Assembly: GCA_026419705.1 (NCBI GenBank) | Contig: JANZYY010000388.1 | Coordinates: forward strand, 1-5,416 | Length of the DNA stretch: 5,416 nt | Direction of reading: 5' to 3' | Source: Fischerella sp. | Lineage (GTDB): Bacteria > Cyanobacteriota > Cyanobacteriia > Cyanobacteriales > Nostocaceae | Shown here: piece after piece, positions 1 through 5,131 of the stretch | Position numbering within the stretch: the first letter of the stretch is position 1 | Layout: every line of letters begins with the position of its first letter | The notes under the pieces: generated by a model | Databases searched by the model: none | Told to the model about the DNA's origin: nothing | What the model saw: the letters and a program-made list of their open reading frames with translations, nothing else | Program-made: the position numbers and the translations under genes

Positions 1-45
1 AAGCCCTTCGGTGCAGGGTATGGTGCAAGCTCTCACAGATGCGGC
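1..45. other. Sequence downstream of the giant gene, nothing recognised
   Basis: This 45-nt stretch follows the TAA on the minus strand. It holds two GGTGCA copies (10-15 and 22-27) and a weak CCCT/AGGG pairing (4-7 with 15-18), but no stable hairpin with a U-run, so no terminator is called. Whether the transcript continues into a further gene cannot be seen. Confidence 0.5.
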
Positions 46-3000
46 TTAGTGCTGGGTAGTAACACCATCACAAATAGTGCGATCGCCCTGGTCAACATTG
101 CGGTTGTACCGAAGATAATTACTTACCCAGTTGCAACCGCGCACTAGCAAGTCATTCATGTCTAAATTCCACAAAATAATCGTGTTGTCATCACCAGCAG
201 ATGCTAATGTTTGACCATCGGGGCTAAAGCTAACGCTCAATACTGGAGCCTGATGACCATTCAGAGTTTTAATCAATTTGCCATCGCGACTCCAAAGTTT
301 AACGGTGCTGTCCCAGCTGGCGGCGGCAAGAATTTCGCCGTTGGGACTGAAAGTTACAGAGTTGACACTATCGCTGTAACCTTTTAACAAAGTTTTCAAT
401 AACTTGCCATCAGAACGCCACAGCCTGATAGTATTGTCCCAGCTAGCGGAAGCAAGCAAACGGTCAGTGGGACTAAAACTTACACCCAAAACCCAACTTT
501 CATGGGGCGAAAAAGTTTTTAACAAATTGCCATTTCGTTGCCAAAGTTTCACTGTTTGGTCATCGCTGGCAGAAGCAATAACTTGCCCATCAGGACTAAA
601 ATTTACGCTATTCACCCAACCGTTATGCCCGACTAAAGTCTTCAGCAAGCGACCTTCACGGTTCCAAATTTTCACTGTCCGATCTTTACTACCTGATGCC
701 AACAACTCGCCATCTGGGCTGAAACTGACACTCATGACGCTATCACTGTGTCCTGAAAGGATCTTGAGCAGATGACCGTCAAGATCCCAAAGTTTTACAG
801 TTTTGTCATAACTTCCCGAAGCCAGCATCTGACCGTTGGGATTAAAACTAACGCTGGGAACTTTGCCTGCATGTGCTGCCAAAGTCTTGTAAAGACGAGT
901 TCTACCGCTACTGCGTTCTCGTTGCCAGAGTTTCACCGTATGGTCGTTACTGCCAGAGGCTAAAATCTGACCATCGCGACTCCAAGCAACACTCAAAACT
1001 CGATCCTTATGACCTTTGAGCACAGGCAACTTTGGAGGATCTAAACTCCACAGTCTCACGGTTTTGTCATAACTTGCCGATGCTAGCAGTTTGCGGTTGG
1101 GGCTGAAAGACACGCTCACAACTGCGTCACTATGACCTTTAAAGGTTTTGAGTAAACTACCGTCGATACTCCACAGGTGTATGGTATCGTCATCACCTGC
1201 GGAAGCTATCTGTTGACCATTGGGACTGAAGCTCAAACTCCAAACCGTACTGCTATGCTGCTGCAAACTTTTGTAAAGACGAAATTTATAGCCATCTTTA
1301 CCACTTTTACCCAGACGCCGCCAAAGCTTCACTGTTTTGTCTCGGCCTCCTGTTGCCAGTAGTTGACCATCAGTACTGAAAGCTACAGCAGTTACTCCTT
1401 CAGTGTGTCCTGACAAAGTTTTGATTAATTTCCCGTCTCGCCGCCAGATTTTGACTGTCTTGTCATCACTAGCTGAAGCAATCAACTTGCCATCAGGACT
1501 GAAGTTTACCCAGTTCACCCAACCTCGATGTCCGCGTAGCGTTTTGACTAATTTCCCGTCCCGACGCCAGAGTTTGACAGTTGCATCTTTACTACCAGTA
1601 ACCAAAAACTTCCCGTCTGGGCTAAAATCCACGCTAAAAATCCAATCTGTGTGTCCTTGCAGGGTTCTGTCAGCCTGTGAGTAAAATTTTCCTGTAATTG
1701 GGTGGCGATGCCAAATCTTGACTGTGTTGTCAAGACTGGCAGAAGCTAGGGATTTGCCATCAGAGCTAAAACTCAGACCTGCGATCGCATCACTATGAGC
1801 GTTGAGGGTTTGAAGTAAAGCACCGTCAGAACGCCACAATTTCACGGTGCGATCGCGGCTACCTGATGCTAACAACCGACCATCAGGACTGAAAGCTACG
1901 CCCCAAACAATATCCTTATGCCCTTCTAAACGATTAACTTCTGTGACGCCATAAACTGCTTGTTGTAAGGCTGTTACTACCCGCATGCGAGTGTCCGATT
2001 GGACTCCTTTTGCCTGTTTCAGACTCCGCCAAGCCCGCAAGCTTTCTAACAAAGCATCAAATTCTTTATTAGAGGTAAACAAAGCCTCTGAAGCAGCAGT
2101 GATGGCGCTAATTTTTAAGTTAGTTTCGCTACGTTCAGCCCTCAAGGTTTCCCGAACTGCTGCTCTTTTTTGTAAGTCTGCTTGCCACCATAATCCTGCT
2201 ATGCTTGCCGACATCATTGCCAGTACTACACCTGCTAGGCGTGCTTCTCGGAGTCGTTTTTGTAAAACTAAATTGAGTTGCTCTTTGCTGAGCCTTTGAG
2301 CTACTTCTGCTCTGGTTTTTTCAAATCGAACTTTTTCAAGTTCGGCAACTATACCATAGTTATTTTTTTGACGAATTGGTTCTACTAAATAATCGTGAAC
2401 TAACTGATAGCGATCGCCAGACTCTTCACGTACTCGCAGTACTAATCCACTGCCGACCAATATATCTAAAATCATTTCCAAATTTTTGATGGGATGATGT
2501 GAATTTCTCTCCCTAACTCCCCACCTGGGGTTCTCCCCATCTCCCTCTTTTGCCAACGCCACTACTAAATCAGCTTTCGCTTTTAGCGGTCGCGTGCCTT
2601 TTTCATCAGTTAATTCAAACAGTAGTTTCCAACTTATCTGTTCGTTTTCCCGACCGCAATCTTCGATCACTTCTTCTAGCCAGCGCTCAATCAGTTTTTT
2701 GGAGCCGCCGCAACGTTTATATTCTTCTATTGTAGTAATATTTTCTGTTTGCAATTGGGCGCAGACTATTTGTAATTCTATCGGGTGTACTTCTTGACTT
2801 TCTCCTGCTAAGTCATACACTAATTGATTAATTAACTTATAACTTAATTCCTGATGAGAACTTTGAGTCAAACTGTGAATAACGCCGATGGCATCTTTTT
2901 TAGAAAATTTGCCCAAATAGTAGCGAATATCTTTGTCAAGAATATTTCTGTTAATTACGCTCAAATCATAAGCAGTATCATGATTCTGATTGCTTAGTCT

Positions 3001-5091
3001 TTCCAATTCTAATAAATAATGTAAATAATCTTCTCTTAAAGAGAGAATCACCTTGACATATGCAATATTTAAACATTTACTAAAAAATTTGTAAAATTCC
3101 AATCTTTCTAATTGTTGTTTCTGAACAAAGAAGAACTCTTCAAACTGATCGAATATGAGAATAATAGTGTAATTGCGCTCCGCCAAATACTGCAATTTTT
3201 CTAATAAGTTAATAGTGGAAAAATTTGTGTTAATTGCTATTTCTGTTTTAGCGATCGCATGATTTAAACTATGCCCTAAAGCAGTTAACCAATCTGTATA
3301 AACAGACAAGACTATCGGTAAAGGATTTCGTTCTCCGATAATATTTTTTTTCAATGCTGGCACTAATCCAGCTTTCAGAATTGAACTTTTACCAACTCCG
3401 CTAGGCCCGTAAATAACTGTGAGTTTGCAGTCGGCACGAGTAATTCTTTCAATCAAACGATTAATATCTCGCTGCCTTCCAGAAGCAGCAATTTCTTGAG
3501 CAATTTCTTCAGGGAAAGCCGTGTTATTTTGCGACTGTAAAGCCGGATTTATTCTGTAGCGTTGTGGTTGCAGTTGACTTGCCCCTATAAAGGCGCGAAA
3601 GCCGTACTGATGCTCAATTTGAATTTTTTCTTGCTTGAGATTAAATGCTTCTAGGTAGTCATGACGCTCAACAAAATAAAGCGATCGCAACTCATCCACT
3701 ATCTCTAAGTAAAGTGATGGTTCGTACTGCGGCTCACAAACAACTTTTGCCCATTCCAAATTATTAACTGCTTCTTCTGAATCACCTATATGCCGCTGCG
3801 TGCGCCCTAGCAAAAGAAGATAAGAACTTTCCTGTTGTCGCGAAACTTCTGGATCTTCCTCAGCAATCGAAAGGGCACAATTGGCTAATTCATGTGCTGC
3901 TATCCAGTTACACTCAGAAGCAGCTACAGCAGCCAAAAACCCATAGTCTTGGGCGACTTGTGCCTTTGTGCCATAGATTTGATGCAGTTCTAGAGACTTG
4001 AGAGCTAATTCTTTTAAGTCTTTCCAGGCTTGTAAACGTTGCAGTATTTCACAAGCTGGCAAAATAAATTTAGCAACCAAATCTTTTCTTTGTGCCGCTT
4101 CCAACACTTCCAGACATTGCCTAAACCAAAAAAGCGCATCTTGCCAGTATCTTCTGTTCAAAGCAGGACGTAATTCAGCCATGCGGCGATAACACAGCCC
4201 CATGTGGAAAAGTACTACAGCCTTTCTGAGGAGATGGGGGTATTGGGCATTGGGCATTGGGAATTGGTCATTTTCATTGCCCTTTGCCCCTTGCCCCTTG
4301 CCCTCTTCTTGCTGCCAAAGTTTCAGACTGTGTTGAAAATGGTCTAATGCATCTTCAATTTCATCATTAGCATAGCGATCGCGTCCTAAAACAAATTCAA
4401 GACTGGCTTCCAATTCTGGTTCCAATTTGACGTTATAAAGGCGAAGCAAATCATAACGTGCTGATTCTATTTCGCGGCGTTGCTGAGATTTTGGATCTAA
4501 ATCAACAGCAGCATTGGATAAAAACCGTTCGGCTCCTGCTGCTAAAATTTTGGCAAATAAAGATTCAGTTTGCTGTTTGATTAAAGCAATTAAATCTTCT
4601 TTTGATATTTCAAATTTGATCGTGGTTGCAGCCCAGCTTTTAAAATCAGGTGCTAATTTAGATAGCAATGTTGCCACTTCATCTTTGAGCCACAATACCA
4701 AAGGAAAAGGAAAACTATCAGCATAGATATCTCGTGCTTGATTGATACCAATAAGTAAGTCTTCTAAGGCGTTAACTTTTTCCAGACCAAAAACCATGAC
4801 AGCAGATGGCAAACAATCTGTGACAACGGCAGGATTATCTAGAAATAGTTCTGAGACTATTGTGGCGTGTAGGGCCTTTGCTGATGGGCAAAGAAAAATT
4901 TCTCGCAAATATATGTCCTTTGTTAGAGAACGGAGACTCTCTAACATTTGGTCGCATAAATGCCCATAATTGCACCGCACTAAAATTAGGGCAAATTGAC
5001 CTTTAGAGAGTGCGATCGCCCGGATCAATCTTTGCAGAGAACGCTGATTTTCACGGGCGCTCTGGGCTGCGATCAATTGCAACTCTGTCAT
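46..5091 (-). CDS. Multidomain STAND NTPase with N-terminal TPRs and 14 C-terminal WD40 repeats
   Basis: 1681-codon gene, ATG at 5091-5089, TAA at 48-46. An in-frame TGA two codons upstream (5097-5095) makes this ATG the earliest possible start. Domain order by residue: degenerate NTPase-like domain 1-165; helical TPR-like region 200-510; STAND P-loop NTPase 537-905 with Walker A GPSGVGKSS (562-570) and Walker B IILIFDQFEEFF (643-654); coiled-coil-like charged region 911-990 containing a hydrophobic segment 952-969; WD40 repeats 1055-1644; tail 1645-1681. The family comprises signal-transducing ATPase switches in which the repeats sense a ligand and the N-terminal module gives the output; neither ligand nor output can be read here. 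The frame is intact throughout, so the gene looks functional. Two low-complexity in-frame insertions (residues about 262-288 and 849-870) are unusual. The gene lies 24 nt after another minus-strand gene and may be its operon partner. Architecture is certain; biological role (defence, development, stress signalling) is not. Confidence 0.96.
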   Translation of the reverse strand: MTELQLIAAQSARENQRSLQRLIRAIALSKGQFALILVRCNYGHLCDQMLESLRSLTKDIYLREIFLCPSAKALHATIVSELFLDNPAVVTDCLPSAVMVFGLEKVNALEDLLIGINQARDIYADSFPFPLVLWLKDEVATLLSKLAPDFKSWAATTIKFEISKEDLIALIKQQTESLFAKILAAGAERFLSNAAVDLDPKSQQRREIESARYDLLRLYNVKLEPELEASLEFVLGRDRYANDEIEDALDHFQHSLKLWQQEEGKGQGAKGNENDQFPMPNAQYPHLLRKAVVLFHMGLCYRRMAELRPALNRRYWQDALFWFRQCLEVLEAAQRKDLVAKFILPACEILQRLQAWKDLKELALKSLELHQIYGTKAQVAQDYGFLAAVAASECNWIAAHELANCALSIAEEDPEVSRQQESSYLLLLGRTQRHIGDSEEAVNNLEWAKVVCEPQYEPSLYLEIVDELRSLYFVERHDYLEAFNLKQEKIQIEHQYGFRAFIGASQLQPQRYRINPALQSQNNTAFPEEIAQEIAASGRQRDINRLIERITRADCKLTVIYGPSGVGKSSILKAGLVPALKKNIIGERNPLPIVLSVYTDWLTALGHSLNHAIAKTEIAINTNFSTINLLEKLQYLAERNYTIILIFDQFEEFFFVQKQQLERLEFYKFFSKCLNIAYVKVILSLREDYLHYLLELERLSNQNHDTAYDLSVINRNILDKDIRYYLGKFSKKDAIGVIHSLTQSSHQELSYKLINQLVYDLAGESQEVHPIELQIVCAQLQTENITTIEEYKRCGGSKKLIERWLEEVIEDCGRENEQISWKLLFELTDEKGTRPLKAKADLVVALAKEGDGENPRWGVRERNSHHPIKNLEMILDILVGSGLVLRVREESGDRYQLVHDYLVEPIRQKNNYGIVAELEKVRFEKTRAEVAQRLSKEQLNLVLQKRLREARLAGVVLAMMSASIAGLWWQADLQKRAAVRETLRAERSETNLKISAITAASEALFTSNKEFDALLESLRAWRSLKQAKGVQSDTRMRVVTALQQAVYGVTEVNRLEGHKDIVWGVAFSPDGRLLASGSRDRTVKLWRSDGALLQTLNAHSDAIAGLSFSSDGKSLASASLDNTVKIWHRHPITGKFYSQADRTLQGHTDWIFSVDFSPDGKFLVTGSKDATVKLWRRDGKLVKTLRGHRGWVNWVNFSPDGKLIASASDDKTVKIWRRDGKLIKTLSGHTEGVTAVAFSTDGQLLATGGRDKTVKLWRRLGKSGKDGYKFRLYKSLQQHSSTVWSLSFSPNGQQIASAGDDDTIHLWSIDGSLLKTFKGHSDAVVSVSFSPNRKLLASASYDKTVRLWSLDPPKLPVLKGHKDRVLSVAWSRDGQILASGSNDHTVKLWQRERSSGRTRLYKTLAAHAGKVPSVSFNPNGQMLASGSYDKTVKLWDLDGHLLKILSGHSDSVMSVSFSPDGELLASGSKDRTVKIWNREGRLLKTLVGHNGWVNSVNFSPDGQVIASASDDQTVKLWQRNGNLLKTFSPHESWVLGVSFSPTDRLLASASWDNTIRLWRSDGKLLKTLLKGYSDSVNSVTFSPNGEILAAASWDSTVKLWSRDGKLIKTLNGHQAPVLSVSFSPDGQTLASAGDDNTIILWNLDMNDLLVRGCNWVSNYLRYNRNVDQGDRTICDGVTTQH
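49..159 (-). other. C-terminal tail after the WD40 region (residues 1645-1681)
   Basis: The last WD unit (ending ILWNLD) is followed by MNDLLVRGCNWVSNYLRYN and then a polar stretch with DRTICDG. The arrangement 'DLL..GC.W...YL...N......DR..CDG' is one I recognise as a common ending of cyanobacterial WD40 proteins, with cysteines at 1653 and 1674. Its function is not known to me; it may pack as a helix against the last propeller. Confidence 0.6.
160..1020 (-). repeat. WD40 repeats 8-14 (second predicted beta-propeller)
   Basis: Seven more units begin at residues 1358, 1404, 1445, 1486, 1527, 1569 and 1610 (LKGH, LAAH, LSGH, LVGH, FSPH, LKGY, LNGH). The period is again about 41 residues; unit 8 is 5 residues longer. 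Unit 13 has GY in place of GH. The D before TVKLW is kept in all units. With units 1-7 this gives fourteen, which fits two seven-bladed propellers in tandem, as in APAF-1-like layouts of 7 plus 8. How the blades are shared between the propellers is inferred from the count, not seen directly. Confidence 0.92.
1039..1929 (-). repeat. WD40 repeats 1-7 (first predicted beta-propeller)
   Basis: Seven WD40 units begin at residues 1055, 1096, 1144, 1185, 1226, 1276 and 1317 (LEGH, LNAH, LQGH, LRGH, LSGH, LQQH, FKGH). Each has the GH-type start, the FSPDG turn, a conserved D before the TVKLW-type end, and a basic period of 41 residues, which is 123 nt in DNA. Units 2 and 5 are longer by 7 and 9 residues in the stretch after LW. 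Seven units are enough to close one propeller. WD40 propellers bind protein or peptide partners; in STAND proteins they are the presumed sensor. Confidence 0.93.
2122..2361 (-). other. Coiled-coil-like linker with one hydrophobic, possibly membrane-spanning, segment
   Basis: Residues 911-951 and 970-990 are rich in K, R, E, Q, L and A with heptad-like spacing (for example ELEKVRFEKTRAEVAQRL). Between them residues 952-969 (LAGVVLAMMSASIAGLWW) contain no charge and are long enough to cross a membrane once. Both flanks are basic, so the positive-inside rule does not settle orientation. Many cyanobacterial STAND-WD40 proteins carry such a segment at this place. A buried helix in a soluble protein is the alternative. 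Confidence 0.6.
2377..3483 (-). other. Domain: STAND (nSTAND1-like) P-loop NTPase with winged-helix part (residues 537-905)
   Basis: The domain opens with a typical entry motif SGRQRDINRLIERI (537-550). Walker A is GPSGVGKSS with K568 and S569. Walker B is IILIFDQFEEFF, with D648 as the magnesium ligand and E651/E652 behind it. VILSLREDYL (681-690) is the strand carrying the conserved arginine of the LxxRxDY type found in this family. The sequence HPIELQIVCAQL (769-780) and the closing LVHDYLVEPIR (897-907) are typical of the helical and winged-helix parts of cyanobacterial STAND NTPases. All key ATP-binding residues are present, so an active ATPase is expected. A low-complexity insertion (849-870) lies between the DLVVALAKE helix and the LEMILDILVGSGLV helix. 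Confidence 0.92.
2482..2547. repeat. Second low-complexity insertion in the coding sequence
   Basis: A pyrimidine-rich plus-strand stretch (dense from 2507 to 2550) contains CTCCC-type units (CTCCCTA, ACTCCCC, TTCTCCCC, ATCTCCC) and a small CCCC-ACCT-GGGG inverted repeat at 2519-2530. On the minus strand it encodes residues about 849-870 (starting EGDGENPRWGVRERN), a polar low-complexity piece between two regular helices of the NTPase. The reverse complement of 2535-2544 (GGAGATGGGG) also occurs at 4230-4239, at the edge of the first insertion. This suggests the two come from the same repeat family. Exact borders are uncertain. Confidence 0.6.
3559..4497 (-). other. Domain: TPR-like helical repeat region (residues about 200-512)
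   Basis: Successive helix pairs of roughly TPR size can be seen: 226-261 (ending ALDHFQHSLKLWQ), 288-330 (with VVLFHMGLCYRRMAEL and ALFWFRQCLEVL), 338-374, 377-413 (with the pattern A.L..AAVAASECNWIAA.ELANCALSIAEE), 421-456 (LLLGRTQRHIGDSEEAVNNL, a good TPR match) and 459-500. TPRs are protein-binding solenoids. Their position before the NTPase means this protein carries potential binding surfaces on both sides of the switch, TPR upstream and WD40 downstream. A low-complexity insertion at residues 262-288 separates the first helix pair from the rest. The exact repeat count (five or six) is uncertain. Confidence 0.75.
4243..4304. repeat. Double array of 4+4 tandem heptamers inside the coding sequence
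   Basis: On the plus strand four G-rich heptamers (TTGGGCA, TTGGGCA, TTGGGAA, TTGGTCA; 4243-4270) are followed by a 6-nt spacer TTTTCA and four C-rich heptamers (TTGCCCT, TTGCCCC, TTGCCCC, TTGCCCT; 4277-4304). The two arrays are partly complementary: GGGCA at 4245-4249 and 4252-4256 can pair with TGCCC at 4285-4289 and 4278-4282, giving an imperfect hairpin. Short heptanucleotide tandem repeats are known from heterocystous cyanobacteria, usually between genes. Here the array is translated on the minus strand as a low-complexity Gly, Lys, Gln, Asn and Pro rich stretch, residues about 262-288, with the frame preserved. Confidence 0.88.
4597..5091 (-). other. Domain: degenerate NTPase-like N-terminal module (residues 1-165)
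   Basis: The segment alternates hydrophobic strands and amphipathic helices like a P-loop fold: a first strand FALILVRC (33-40), a buried strand SAVMVFGLE (96-104) in the place of a Walker B strand, then FPLVLWLKDE (129-138) followed by APDFKSWA (147-154). From memory, the order 'hydrophobic strand, LVLWL, APDF.SW, short strand' resembles the N-terminal domains of bacterial TPR proteins with NTPase domains. No GxxxxGK[ST] loop follows the first strand (it reads RCNYGHLCDQ), so nucleotide binding is doubtful. It sits where effector or adaptor domains sit in STAND proteins. The assignment is by pattern only; a fully unrelated alpha/beta domain is possible. Confidence 0.5.
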
Positions 5092-5115
5092 GTTTCAAAA
5101 CAGGGCCAGAAATAA
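5092..5115 (-). promoter_or_regulatory. Short intergenic gap and translation start region of the giant gene
   Basis: Only 24 nt separate the two genes. Read on the minus strand, the bases before the ATG are GGCCCTGTTTTGAAAC; there is no AGGAGG-like Shine-Dalgarno sequence, and the best purine run is GAAA just before the start. There is no room for a terminator. This is compatible with co-transcription with the upstream gene and with weak or SD-independent initiation, which is frequent in cyanobacteria. No promoter can be identified within the gap; one inside the upstream gene or outside the window cannot be excluded. Confidence 0.45.
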
Positions 5116-5131
5116 TTATGAATTATGAATT
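5114..5131. repeat. AATTATG heptamer repeat at the end of the upstream gene
   Basis: Two copies of AATTATG followed by AATT. It is a third seven-base repeat in the window and resembles the AT-rich ATTCATA-type repeats common between genes of Nostoc-like cyanobacteria. It overlaps the last codons and the TAA stop of the unidentified upstream gene. Confidence 0.7.

Larger units (their letters stand above)
79..5019. repeat. Eight dispersed HIP1 palindromes (GCGATCGC)
   Basis: Perfect copies lie at 79-86, 1781-1788, 1849-1856, 2410-2417, 3251-3258, 3681-3688, 4375-4382 and 5012-5019, all inside the large gene. About 0.08 copies would be expected by chance in 5.4 kb of even composition. HIP1 is a known hallmark of many cyanobacterial genomes, so this is strong evidence for the host group. 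The octamer is read in more than one frame (for example as AIA in RAIALS, HAIAKT and SDAIAG, and as DR in GRDRYA), so it is not imposed by one protein motif. Confidence 0.95.

Noticed and set aside
1..147. Plus-strand frame open from the window edge to a TAG at 145-147, possibly the end of a convergent gene
   Set aside because: It would overlap the conserved C-terminal tail of the giant gene by about 100 nt and its 48 residues match nothing I know. An open frame of this length is expected by chance opposite a coding region.
404..1684. Several plus-strand open frames of 60-120 codons (404-775, 772-963, 1177-1362, 1403-1684)
   Set aside because: They lie antisense to the WD40 repeats, recur with the 123-nt period, and read as mirror images of the repeat codons. 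They have no independent coding signs.
1548..1733. A second minus-strand open frame of 61 codons
   Set aside because: It overlaps WD40 units 2-4 in another frame; the giant gene explains this DNA.
160..1929. Regular 123-nt periodicity, considered as a CRISPR-like or satellite array
   Set aside because: The period is 41 codons of a continuous reading frame with WD40 signatures, and the units are diverged at third codon positions.
4243..4304. Heptamer hairpin as a transcription terminator or attenuator
   Set aside because: It lies inside a continuous reading frame, the pairing is interrupted by mismatches and no U-run follows on either strand.
1985..4969. Plus-strand open frames at 1985-2299, 2550-2735, 2594-2797, 3998-4192, 4514-4726 and 4742-4969
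   Set aside because: All are shadows opposite well-supported TPR, STAND and linker coding sequence, with biased, non-domain-like translations.
5092..5115. Promoter for the giant gene within the intergenic gap
   Set aside because: Twenty-four bases are too few for a full promoter, and no convincing -10/-35 pair is visible there.
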